DNA of 64,000 bases from assembly GCA_021521415.1 (NCBI GenBank), contig JAIQDT010005439.1, positions 62,001 through 126,000 on the forward strand, given 5' to 3'. Shown here one piece after another: positions 35,295 through 46,667 of the stretch. Each line of letters starts with the position of its first letter. Position 1 is the stretch's first letter. The position numbers were made by a program, and so were the translations under genes. Source of the DNA: Bidens hawaiensis (lineage: Eukaryota; Streptophyta; Magnoliopsida; Asterales; Asteraceae). The notes under the pieces were generated by a model. The model was not told the DNA's origin. It did not search any database and worked only from the letters and a program-made list of their open reading frames with translations.

Positions 35295-37570
35295 TCAAGT
35301 CTCTATGTTAATATCAGCCTCTTCATCCTCCTCATCATTATTTCCTCCCTCAGCATCTGGCGCAACCCGCTCCTCGTCATCTCCAAACGTACCATAATCA
35401 AGCTGTTCGTCTTGAATATAGTCGTCTTCTGTCATGATAGCGTCAAGAGTAGGTCCTTTGGCCACGCCAGAGCCGCTGGCAGAGGTAGCGTTGCCCGCGC
35501 CCTCATCACTGACACCAGTCCCTTCACATTCATCAAGTAATTTCTTTAAAGCGCCAAGATCGGGCTGGTCAGCAAGCGCGGCTATCTGCAAGTCACAAGG
35601 AACAATATAAGTACAAAAGATTATGAAAACAAGTCAAGTAAACTTATTAAGGTTAAAATACCTGCTCAATGATGGGAATTGGAGTATTCAAGTACTTCTC
35701 CCCCACCTCAGCCATGTCAGCGCAGACAGCGTCGAGCTGATAAGGGTAGTCGGATGGATTCTTCTTTAGCATGCCATATTCATAACCATCCTTAAACCCC
35801 TCAGCCCGACCCACCAAGCGCGACGCCGCATTACAGTCCATCACAAGGGTCTGGAACTCGTCTGAATATTTCATGGCATAAGCGCAACGAGTCACACCCT
35901 GTGAAATCAGCCAATGACGATCCTACGCAAGAGAAGAGACAGACGTCTCAAAAGCAGGAATCTGAGAGTTTAACAACTAAACAGTTTCTTTGGCTTGCTT
36001 CAGCTCTTCCTTTTCGGACGCCGCCGCCGCCAATGCCTCTTTCTTCTCTGCTTGCGCAGCAACAAGCTCTTCTTTCAGGCGCGCAACCTCACTTTCCAAC
36101 AAAGATTTTTCAGTATTAACCTGCGCAATAGTTCGGTCATGCGCCTCCACTACCAACTCCAGGTCACGTGCTTGACGCGCGTGCTTTGCTGCATCTGCCT
36201 CTGCCACTTGCAGTTTCTCTCGCGCAGCTTGCAGCTCAAGCCCGCGCTTCACAAAAGCAGCGTTGGAACTTGCCCGGTTCTCGCTAAGTTCTGCTTGGAG
36301 TTTCTCAGCTTTCTCTCGAGCATCAGAAAGATTCCAAGCAGAAACCTTAGCCTCTTGCTTGGCCTCCGCAAGGGCATCACGTACCTTTATATAATCATTG
36401 CGAAGCTCTTGGGAGGCAGCAAAAAACGTAGACCCAGCAAAAAGGTGGTCATTAAGCAAATCCACGCGAGCGCGGTCCTCTTGAAACCTCCTTTCAGCTG
36501 GAGGAACAGCGTGAGCCCAAAAGTCTTCACATACGCCCAAGGATTGGAATGAGCTTTCTTCAGTGATACTCCAGCTCGGGCGGTATATGTGATCGGCTCC
36601 CTACAAACACAAAGCAACGCAAAGAAACGTTTTAGTTATCTAAACACTAACTTGGAAGTCTGCACAGCGGAGCAAAATAAACTTATACCTGAAGAGAACC
36701 GGCAGGAAGATTAGTGCCAGCTGATGAGCTCCTGCCTGCCCCATGAGAAGAAGGCTGCGCCACGAAATCGCGTGGCGCTGTAGGGCTTACGCGGCCACCA
36801 TCAGAATTTTCAAAATCAACCTCCTCATCATCCTCTATAACAGGTCTCTTCTCCTGCGACTTGGAAGAATCAAAAATAGTATCACGAGGAGGGCTGCGCG
36901 CAGGAGGAGCTGAGGGAGGTCTTGACGCTGTTAGAGTAGCGCGAAATATAGTCTCCTGCTCCTTAGTGATCCCAATAAGGGGAGATTCAGTACTTGTTGG
37001 AGCAGGAGCAGAACTAACGGCGCCAGCGCTAGCAGTGCCACCAGCAGCTTGTGTGCCAGCTATAATTCCTATGAAAAAACCAACAAGGAGAAATGATTCA
37101 TGACTTGAACTAAAGGAAAAAATCAGACAATCAAAGCGCAATAAATACCTTAGCGCACCGCAGTCCGCGAATTAAGCATCGCCATGAAGTCCATTTTCCC
37201 CCTTTTTGAGGGCAAAACAGAGGACTTCAAAACAACCTTCGGCATAGCCTTGGCACCTTGCTGCGCCTGAGGTTGAGCCACCAACGTTGCCGGCTCTACA
37301 AATATTTGAGTGAAAGCTTCATTAATAACTCTATCGGAATCACGTTCATAAAACCACAAAATATAAACAAAGTATACCTGTTGGAGAAGACGAAACAGCA
37401 GGCGCAGCACCGCTTCCCTTGTCCGCCGCGCGCAGAGATGAGGTGGCAGCACCATACCTCGTGTGGGCTGGAGGACTGCCCACACCTTGAGGCAAAGAAG
37501 ACGAGGAAAACTTGGAAGTAAAACCCTTGGTTTTCTCAAGTCCCTTCACTTGAGTAGGAGGAAGATTCTG

Positions 37571-39465
37571 TGTAACACCCCGACCAAAGGCGGATTATAC
37601 ATCGGGGCGCCACATATTGCTTCATTACTCGCGACACTATTGGTGTCAATATTTATTAATACACATTTTATCGCGCACGCGCAGCGGGGAAAATAAAGAA
37701 CATAAATCAAACATAAATCAATATATTATAAATTATAACATTCAAACAACATTAACTTGTCTTGATACATTTTAATTCTAGGTCCAAAAGTAAAAACGTC
37801 CTATGTGTCCACAAGCTCCAAAACAGCTACTGCAAACCTGAACATGTGTTAAAATAAACGTCAAACACTTGCGTGTTGGTGAGAAATCAAGTTTAATACA
37901 ATACATAGATAACAATAAATCTGCGCGCAACATGTGTATGTCTGGTTTTCAACAAGGGTGTAATCTGATCGGGACCAACTCTAAGAGACAAGACTGCCAG
38001 TGCTCACAATTGAGCTCACAAACAAGACTAACTGTGCATGTGTAAACAAAAGAGAAAATCATAAACGAATGTTCTCCCGTGTTCATCTAATGGTACCATG
38101 AAAACTGCGGAATAGACCGTCCATACGGTTAATGATCCACACATACAAATAAACAGCCAAGTCTACGTCCTCAACACATGGGATACTGCGCGACTAAAGT
38201 TCATAAACAGTTTAAGACTCAAGTTTTGTATGAACACATGAACATCCCAAAGCATTTAAAATAAAAAGGGATTAGATACGAGATAACTCACATGATAAAC
38301 GATGCGGTGATAGATAAAGCAAGAACCAACTTTAAACAAGCAAGGTTAACCTATAATTAAAGATTATTGTTTTAATGATTTGTTTTAAGCCTTGATTATA
38401 AGTTAGCATAATTAATAAGTAAATTATAATATATATTACCGGAAAAGCAGGAAGAACAAGGAAGAAGACGGAGGCAGAGAGGAAGACGGCAGAGAGAGCA
38501 AGGAGCAAGAGAACAGGAGAGATTAAGTGTTTTGTGTGTGATGTGTTAGGAAAAATAATACTATTATTTATAGAGAAACCCTAGGGAACACAATCCTAGA
38601 AAAGGGGAAAAGATCTCAAAAAGCAAAAGATATCAAAAAGCATAAGAATCCAAAAGCAAAAGATATCAAAAGATATGGCAGCTGCAGGGAGCAAGATAAA
38701 AGCTGACAGGGAACAGTAACAGGCATGGGCGGTTCAGATAAAGGTACTGGTCAAGCATGGCAAAAGCAGATCTCAAAAGATAATGTCAGTCACTTTTTCT
38801 GTCAACCAATGGGGTTTGGTACGCATGCTGCGCCGAAAGTAACTATTCAGACATTAGGTAGGTTAGGTCAACAGCTCAGAAGAAAAGACATTACAAAAGC
38901 AAACGGCTAGAATAAACAGAAGACTAGACTAAAGGGTCAAGCGCGAGAAGGCTGAGTGCGCGAGCGCGAAGGCTGGCACAACGAACCTTAGCGCACTGCG
39001 GGAAGAATCACAAATCCTTAGCGTGCTGCGTGAAGAACTAGAATTCTAAGCGCATCGCGGGAAGAACATACATTCTTAGCGCATTGCGGGAAGAACATAC
39101 ATTCTTAGCGCATTGCGGGAAGAACATGCATTCTTAGCGTGCTGCGAGAAGAGTTCTCTTCACGCATCGCAGGAACAAGATGTCTTCACGCAGGCTTCCA
39201 TGTAAGGAGTCTGGCGCGTGGAGCTGCAGACATCCTTAGGCGGGAAGAACCAAAGGACAAGCAAAGAGAAAAGGGAAACAAAGCGTAAGGACGGGACGGC
39301 GACAAGAGGGAAAAGAAGGCGGAAAGAAAGAGAGAGAAAGAGGCGGGAAGGAAAATATATATTATTATTAAAAGTAAAATATAAGTATAAATATTAAATA
39401 ATAAAAGAGAGATCGGGTCAGAGAAACGGGTACCTGGGTCGGGTCGGATCAGGTCAGATGTCACA
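37571..39465 (-). mobile_element. 3' LTR of the nested Tekay element
   Basis: 1,895 bp, TGTAACACCCCG... on the plus strand. Comparing by eye with the other LTR I saw two substitutions (near 38465 and 38829). It carries tandem 30-bp repeats at 38986-39155. Confidence 0.95.
38986..39155. repeat. 30-bp tandem repeats inside the Tekay LTR (left)
   Basis: About five to six units built on TTAGCGCATTGCGGGAAGAA with a variable AC-A-T spacer (CATACATTC, CACAAATCC and similar). The same array is at 46188-46357 in the other LTR. Arrays in U3 of plant elements often hold transcription-factor sites; no factor is assigned. Confidence 0.8.
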
Positions 39466-39480
39466 GTCTCCCCTACTTTA
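39466..39480 (-). other. Polypurine tract of the nested Tekay element
   Basis: On the minus strand AAAGTAGGGGAGACTG directly precedes the 3' LTR (TGTGACA...). This is a standard position and composition. Confidence 0.75.
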
Positions 39481-39499
39481 AGAAATTTCGTCCCGAAAT

Positions 39500-42400
39500 T
39501 TATCTCGAAGTAGGTTGCGCAGAGAACAGGTGCGGGTACTTGATCTTCATTTGATCTTCCCTTTCCCATGTAAACTCGGCTCCGCGCTTGGACTCCCAAC
39601 GAACTTTCACGATAGGGATACGACTGCGCTTGGTTTGCTTAACCTCGCGATCCATAATCTCAACAGGCTTCTCAATGAAATGCATGGATTCATCAACTTG
39701 AACTTCATCAAGTGGAATGTGAAGGTTCTCGTCAGCTAAACACTTCTTGAGATTGGAAACATGGAACGTTGGATGCACATTACTGAGCGCGGGCGGCAGG
39801 TCAAGTCTGTAGGCAACTTTTCCCACACGCGCGAGAATCTTGAATGGACCAACATAACGAGGAGCAAGCTTACCCTTCTTCCCAAAGCGGACAACACCTT
39901 TCCAGGGCGACACTTTGAGGAGAACAAGATCACCAACTTGAAATTCGAGAGGCTTTCGCCTACGATCTGCGTAACTCTTCTGTCGGCTTCTGGCAGTCAG
40001 CAGATGATCACGGATCTTGGCGATTTTATCGGTTGTCTCTTGAACAAGTTCGGGTCCTGTGATTTGAGCTTCACCCACTTCGCTCCAACAAATCGGGGAG
40101 CGGCACTTACGACCGTAAAGTGCTTCAAATGGGGCCATACCGATACTGGAATGATAGCTGTTATTATAAGAGAACTCAATCAAAGGCAGGTGCGAATCCC
40201 AATTACCTCCAAAATCAAGAACACAAGATCGGAGCATGTCCTCAAGAGTTTGAATAGTTCGCTCAGACTGACCGTCAGTCTGAGGATGATATGCCGTACT
40301 CATGTCCAAGCGAGTTCCTAGCGCAGGTTGGAGAGATTTCCAAAAGCGAGATATAAAACGGCCATCGCGATCAGATATGATGCTCAAAGGAGTACCATGG
40401 CGGCAGACAATTTCCTTGACATAAAGCTGCGCGAGTTGCTCAACACGGTAGTTTTCACGAATGGGCAGGAAGTGAGCAGACTTAGTCAATCGATCCACTA
40501 TTACCCAAATGCTATCATGCTTGCTTGCTGTCAAAGGTAACTTGGTAATAAAGTCCATTGCTACACATTCCCATTTCCACGTAGGAATTTCTGGTTGTTC
40601 GAGCAAACCAGATGGGCGTTGGTGTTCAGCTTTCACTTTAGAACAAGTCAGGCATTTAGCTACGAACACAGCAATATCCTTTTTCATACCGGGCCACCAA
40701 TAAGTTATGCGCAAATCCTTGTACATCTTATCAGCGCCAGGATGAATAGAATACCGAGATTTGTGCGCTTCACTCAGGATATCAGCGCGAAGATTCTCAT
40801 CAAAGGGAATCCAGATGCGATTGAGATAGCAGAGAATTCCACTCAGATTAGGGACAAAGTGCGCTTCCGCGCCACACGCTAACTCGGCGCGAAGGTTGCC
40901 ATTGCTGATGGATGCGCGCTGCGCGTCACGAATACGCGATTCAAGGTTGCTTTGAATCGGCGCGAAGTGAAGCTGGGTGCGCGGCAAGATACAGTTAAGT
41001 TGGCAGGGTTTTCGGCTGAGCGCGTCGGCTACCACATTAGCCTTACCAGGATGATACCGGATCTCACAATCGTAATCGCTGATGAGTTCGTTCCATCGGC
41101 GTTGCCTCATGTTAAGTTCCTTTTGATCAAAGATATGCTGAAGGCTTTTATGGTCAGTGTAGAGGATACACTTAGTACCATAAAGGTAGTGTCTCCAGAT
41201 CTTCAAGGCAAAAACAACTGCACCAAGTTCGAGGTCGTGAGTTGTATAATTCTTTTCATGAACCTTAAGTTGCCTTGATGCGTAAGCGATAACCTTGCCT
41301 CGTTGCATAAGAACACAACCGAGACCTTGGTTGGAGGCATCACAATACACAACAAAATCATCATTACCCTCAGGTAGCGCAAGAACAGGAGCTTCACACA
41401 ACAAACGCTTGAGCGTTAGAAAGGCTTCTTCTTGCTTCGAGCCCCAAATATACGGTTTACCTTTGTGCGTTAGAGCTGTTAAAGGCAAAGCGATCTTCGA
41501 GAAGTTCGAAATAAATCGCCGGTAGTAACCAGCTAAGCCCAGAAAGGAACGGATCTCAGAAGGAGAGGATGGCGTAATCCAGTTCTTGATTGCTTCAATC
41601 TTGGATGGGTCGACATGAATACCCATCTTGTTTACAACATGACCAAGAAACTGTACTTCATCAGACCAAAATTCACACTTGGAAAGCTTAGCATAGAGCT
41701 GCTCGGTTCGAAGCTTCTGCAACACCAACCGAAGATGTTGCTCATGCTCGGCCTTGGTCTTAGAATACACCAGAACATCGTCGATAAACACGATCACGAA
41801 TTTATCCAAGAAAGGCCTACACACCCGATTCATTAGATCCATGAAAACGGCGGGTGCGTTGGTTAGACCGAAGGACATGACCAAGAATTCAAAATGGCCA
41901 TAACGAGTTCGAAAAGCAGTCTTCGGAACATCTTCATCGCGGATGCGCAACTGGTGATAGCCAGAGCGGAGATCAATCTTCGAGAAACAAGAGGCACCTT
42001 GGAGTTGATCAAAGAGGTCGTCAATACGTGGTAAGGGATACCGGTTTTTAATGGTGAGTTTGTTCAACTCGCGGTAATCAATACACATGCGAAACGATCC
42101 ATCTTTCTTTTTAACGAACAACACCGGAGCACCCCAGGGCGAAGAGCTAGGGCGAATGAATCCTTTAGCAGTCAACTCTTGAAGTTGGCTGGCCAATTCT
42201 TGCATCTCAGCGGGTGCAAGACGGTAAGGAGATTTAGCTACGGGGGAAGCACCAGGGACAAGATCAATACGGAACTCGACTTCACGAGCGGGAGGGATAC
42301 CAGGAAGATCATCAGGAAAAACTTCAGGGAAATCACGCACAACAGGGATATCGCGAAGCTTCTTCTCTTCAGCAGGCTTAACCACATGGGCTAGGAATGC

Positions 42401-43114
42401 AATATACTTCTTCCGCATGAGCCTTTGGGCTTCGGCGCAAGACATAAGTTTAAGACCACTGGAGGGTTTTTCGCCGTAAATGTAAAGATCACCATTTTCT
42501 CGAGGTAGGCGAATCAATTTCTTGGCGCAAATAACTTCGGCGCGATTATGCGAGAGCCAGTCCATACCAATAATAACATCAAAGCTTCCAAGAGGCATAG
42601 GGATGAGGTCGATCAGAAAATCGTTTTCGTTAAGATTAAGCGTACAAACTTAAATCACTGAGTTAATTAAAATAATTTCACCATTAGCCAATTCAACTGA
42701 AAAATCTTCTTTTAAATCGTTGCGCGGTCGCGCAAGCTTCTGCTCGAAGGCGCGAGAGATAAAGCTTCGATCGGCGCCAGTATCAAAAAGTACAGAAGCA
42801 TAAAATCCGTTAAGTAAAAATGTACCATTAACTACGTCATTATTCGCTTGCGCTTGGTGCGCGGTTATGTTAAAAGCTCGGCCACGCGTCACTTGGTTCG
42901 AAATTTGGTTCACCGGATTCGCTTGAGTAATCTGAACTTGTAGCCTTTGGGCACGCGTTCCGGAAATGACTTGGATCACCGCAGTTAAAGCACGATCTGG
43001 GTCGTGGGTTTTGGTAAGTTGGCTGTGGGTTCTGCGGGTAGGCTGGTGGTGTTGGCGCAATTGGATTGGCGAGAAGGACTCTACAGTTCTCAGCAGTGTG
43101 ACCAGTACGGCCAC
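39500..43114 (-). pseudogene. Tekay pol (protease, RT, RNase H, integrase, chromodomain)
   Basis: The reading frame runs from 43114 to 39500 with one in-frame TAA at 42650-42652, between the protease (LFDTGADRSFI) and the phrase VIIGMDW. The downstream 1,032-codon part is otherwise open. It holds RT ([10 protein letters not shown]), RNase H ([27 protein letters not shown]), integrase ([43 protein letters not shown]), the GPF/Y motif ([11 protein letters not shown]) and a C-terminal chromodomain ([19 protein letters not shown]). Gag is in a different frame, while such elements normally use a single gag-pol frame. A one-base indel after the Gag zinc knuckle is therefore likely. Confidence 0.92.
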
Positions 43115-44117
43115 ATCGGTTACAAAGTCGACACGGGGTTTGGGTTGGGTGGTGAAATCTACAGGTTGGGCAAAAGGGATGGTTTCCTGTGTAAGGTTTC
43201 TTAGTTGGCGGGGCAGGGAGTGCTGGATTGGTTAAGGCACAGTTATGGACTGCAGGAGGTGCTGGGTAGGTTGACAGTGGGTTAGGCGCGTAAACTGGGG
43301 GTTGGTAAACGGGTTGCTGGACAATGGGCGGGTTGGTAAGCGCATAGGCCTTGCGCCTGCGCTTGAGGTTGTTACGGTTTGAGGGTTCTGGTTTGGTTTC
43401 TGCGGGTTCAGGGACAGTTTTGGTGGTTTTGGTCTTCTCAGTTCCCCGCAGGAACAGGGTTCCTGCTCTGACATGGTTGTCGCTGAGCACAGCGGCCAAT
43501 TCGATGGCGTCAGAGAGGGTAACTGGGTTTCTGGCCCATACAGAATCTTGAATTTCCATGGGGAGACCCCCAAGGAATTTCTCGATGGCTCGGCGTGAAG
43601 GGGTAACAAGGTGAGGGACCAGTAAGCTTAGCTCGTGGAAGCGCGTCGCGTACTCGCGCGCTTCACCGCTGTATTGCTTCAAGTTCCAGAATTCTTCCTC
43701 CAGGCGCTTAACTTCGTTGGGAGGGCAGAATTCTCGCGTAAGAATTTCCTTGAATTCCTCCCATGTCATGCTAGAAGCAGCCTCTGCGCCACGCGCATGA
43801 GCTACTCCATTCCACCATGTAAGCGCTCTGGATTCCAGGACACTGGAAGCATATAGGGTTCGTCTTTCTGAGGGGCATTGGGTATGGAGGAAAGTGTTTT
43901 CAATCTTCTCAAGCCATTGGAGCATCACGGTGGCTCCTTCAAGACCTGTGAACTTCGGAGGGTTACCCGCATTAAAGGACTTAATGTTATAACTCGAGGT
44001 GTTGGTATTGTTTTGGCTCAAAGCTTGGGCTATTGCGGCGGCCATTTCCTGGGAACGTTGCTGTCTACGCATGCGCGAGGCTTCTCTTCTCTGAAATCGG
44101 CGAGATAGCGGAGGCAT
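42870..44117 (-). CDS. Tekay Gag
   Basis: 415 codons from ATG at 44117. The capsid region (TLYASSVLESRALTWWNGVA...FPPNEV-type block, EREYATRFHELS-like motif near the middle) is followed by a Pro/Asn-rich linker. Two CCHC-type knuckles follow: CNRCGRTGHTAENC and CFNCGDPSHFRNAC. The frame ends 20-odd residues after the second knuckle, overlapping the pol frame by 245 bases. The early end probably reflects the frameshift described for pol, not a programmed stop. Confidence 0.88.
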   Translation of the reverse strand: MPPLSRRFQRREASRMRRQQRSQEMAAAIAQALSQNNTNTSSYNIKSFNAGNPPKFTGLEGATVMLQWLEKIENTFLHTQCPSERRTLYASSVLESRALTWWNGVAHARGAEAASSMTWEEFKEILTREFCPPNEVKRLEEEFWNLKQYSGEAREYATRFHELSLLVPHLVTPSRRAIEKFLGGLPMEIQDSVWARNPVTLSDAIELAAVLSDNHVRAGTLFLRGTEKTKTTKTVPEPAETKPEPSNRNNLKRRRKAYALTNPPIVQQPVYQPPVYAPNPLSTYPAPPAVHNCALTNPALPAPPTKKPYTGNHPFCPTCRFHHPTQTPCRLCNRCGRTGHTAENCRVLLANPIAPTPPAYPQNPQPTYQNPRPRSCFNCGDPSHFRNACPKATSSDYSSESGEPNFEPSDAWPSF

Positions 44118-44259
44118 TCTATAAAAATTTTAATTTTAGTTAATATCTAGGTTTTTATCGCAAAGTTTTAATCTTATAAAGCTTGGTTTCACGGAGTTAG
44201 ATGCTATCAAAAGTTAAAGTAGATTAAATGACCCTAAATGCAGACTTAATAAAGGTAAC

Positions 44260-44535
44260 AAATTCGAATCAGAAATCGACAATTCATGTATCACCATGAC
44301 TTTCCGAATTCCCAATTTAAAATATACGAGTAAACGAGTATTGGAGATTGACGATTCATGTATCACCATGACTTTCCAATCTTCAATATAAAATATACAA
44401 GAAAATGAGTATTGGAGGTTGACAATTCATGTATCACCATAACTTTTCAAGTCTCCAACCTCAGAACATAATCGTAAATGGAAATTGAAAATCAACTATT
44501 CATGTATCACCATGACTTTTCGGATTTTCAATCCC
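44260..44535 (-). repeat. Tandem hairpin repeats in the Tekay 5' leader
   Basis: Four units of about 75-80 bp between the primer-binding site and gag. Each holds the conserved core TTCATGTATCACCATGACTT. The bases on either side of the core pair with each other, and the paired bases differ from unit to unit. Examples are TATTGGAGATTG with CAATCTTCAATA in unit 2 and ATTGAAAATC with GATTTTCAAT in unit 4. The region should therefore fold as a series of stem-loops in the genomic RNA. Confidence 0.7.
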
Positions 44536-44757
44536 AACAAACGAATATGTAAGTAAAATCAATAAAAATCGAAATTCACAAAAATCGAAATATCGCGGAA
44601 TAAAACATAAAACCATATACTGCGCAAGTGCGAGCATATTCATAAATAACGAGTAATTAACAATAAGCGCGCAAACATGAGATTTCTCTCATGCGCGAGA
44701 AGGGACTCTTAGGTATTCTAGGCCGTTACGTCTAACCACCTATCCTAAAGTCAACGA

Positions 44758-44769
44758 GCTCTGATACCA
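44758..44769 (-). other. Initiator-Met-tRNA primer-binding site of the Tekay element
   Basis: TGGTATCAGAGC on the minus strand, three bases after the 5' LTR. This is complementary to the 3' end of plant initiator tRNA-Met and is the usual primer site in this clade. Confidence 0.93.
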
Positions 44770-44772
44770 ATC

Positions 44773-46667
44773 TGTAACACCCCGACCAAAGGCGGATTAT
44801 ACATCGGGGCGCCACATATTGCTTCATTACTCGCGACACTATTGGTGTCAATATTTATTAATACACATTTTATCGCGCACGCGCAGCGGGGAAAATAAAG
44901 AACATAAATCAAACATAAATCAATATATTATAAATTATAACATTCAAACAACATTAACTTGTCTTGATACATTTTAATTCTAGGTCCAAAAGTAAAAACG
45001 TCCTATGTGTCCACAAGCTCCAAAACAGCTACTGCAAACCTGAACATGTGTTAAAATAAACGTCAAACACTTGCGTGTTGGTGAGAAATCAAGTTTAATA
45101 CAATACATAGATAACAATAAATCTGCGCGCAACATGTGTATGTCTGGTTTTCAACAAGGGTGTAATCTGATCGGGACCAACTCTAAGAGACAAGACTGCC
45201 AGTGCTCACAATTGAGCTCACAAACAAGACTAACTGTGCATGTGTAAACAAAAGAGAAAATCATAAACGAATGTTCTCCCGTGTTCATCTAATGGTACCA
45301 TGAAAACTGCGGAATAGACCGTCCATACGGTTAATGATCCACACATACAAATAAACAGCCAAGTCTACGTCCTCAACACATGGGATACTGCGCGACTAAA
45401 GTTCATAAACAGTTTAAGACTCAAGTTTTGTATGAACACATGAACATCCCAAAGCATTTAAAATAAAAAGGGATTAGATACGAGATAACTCACATGATAA
45501 ACGATGCGGTGATAGATAAAGCAAGAACCAACTTTAAACAAGCAAGGTTAACCTATAATTAAAGATTATTGTTTTAATGATTTGTTTTAAGCCTTGATTA
45601 TAAGTTAGCATAATTAATAAGTAAATTATAATATATATTACCGGAAAAGCAGGAAGAACAAGGAGGAAGACGGAGGCAGAGAGGAAGACGGCAGAGAGAG
45701 CAAGGAGCAAGAGAACAGGAGAGATTAAGTGTTTTGTGTGTGATGTGTTAGGAAAAATAATACTATTATTTATAGAGAAACCCTAGGGAACACAATCCTA
45801 GAAAAGGGGAAAAGATCTCAAAAAGCAAAAGATATCAAAAAGCATAAGAATCCAAAAGCAAAAGATATCAAAAGATATGGCAGCTGCAGGGAGCAAGATA
45901 AAAGCTGACAGGGAACAGTAACAGGCATGGGCGGTTCAGATAAAGGTACTGGTCAAGCATGGCAAAAGCAGATCTCAAAAGATAATGTCAGTCACTTTTT
46001 CTGTCAACCAATGGGGTTTGGTACGCATGTTGCGCCGAAAGTAACTATTCAGACATTAGGTAGGTTAGGTCAACAGCTCAGAAGAAAAGACATTACAAAA
46101 GCAAACGGCTAGAATAAACAGAAGACTAGACTAAAGGGTCAAGCGCGAGAAGGCTGAGTGCGCGAGCGCGAAGGCTGGCACAACGAACCTTAGCGCACTG
46201 CGGGAAGAATCACAAATCCTTAGCGTGCTGCGTGAAGAACTAGAATTCTAAGCGCATCGCGGGAAGAACATACATTCTTAGCGCATTGCGGGAAGAACAT
46301 ACATTCTTAGCGCATTGCGGGAAGAACATGCATTCTTAGCGTGCTGCGAGAAGAGTTCTCTTCACGCATCGCAGGAACAAGATGTCTTCACGCAGGCTTC
46401 CATGTAAGGAGTCTGGCGCGTGGAGCTGCAGACATCCTTAGGCGGGAAGAACCAAAGGACAAGCAAAGAGAAAAGGGAAACAAAGCGTAAGGACGGGACG
46501 GCGACAAGAGGGAAAAGAAGGCGGAAAGAAAGAGAGAGAAAGAGGCGGGAAGGAAAATATATATTATTATTAAAAGTAAAATATAAGTATAAATATTAAA
46601 TAATAAAAGAGAGATCGGGTCAGAGAAACGGGTACCTGGGTCGGGTCGGATCAGGTCAGATGTCACA
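44773..46667 (-). mobile_element. 5' LTR of the nested Tekay element
   Basis: 1,895 bp, the same length as the other LTR. It ends TGTCACA on the plus strand and is followed by TTCTG. The 30-bp repeat array is at 46188-46357. Confidence 0.95.

Larger units (their letters stand above)
37571..46667 (-). mobile_element. Tekay-type chromovirus (Ty3/gypsy), nested in Tat copy C
   Basis: 9,097 bp with LTRs 37571-39465 and 44773-46667 (1,895 bp each), TG...CA ends and a 5-bp target duplication TTCTG (37566-37570 and 46668-46672). It reads on the minus strand: 5' LTR at the right, initiator-Met-tRNA primer-binding site, gag, protease, RT, RNase H, integrase with GPF/Y region and a C-terminal chromodomain, then the polypurine tract. 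The chromodomain and the 12-base primer site support the Tekay/Del clade. The uninterrupted target is seen in copy B at 21551-21555. Confidence 0.95.

Noticed and set aside
38725..38910. 61-codon open frame in the Tekay LTR (and its twin at 45927)
   Set aside because: Non-coding LTR, opposite in strand to the element's genes, no recognisable protein feature.
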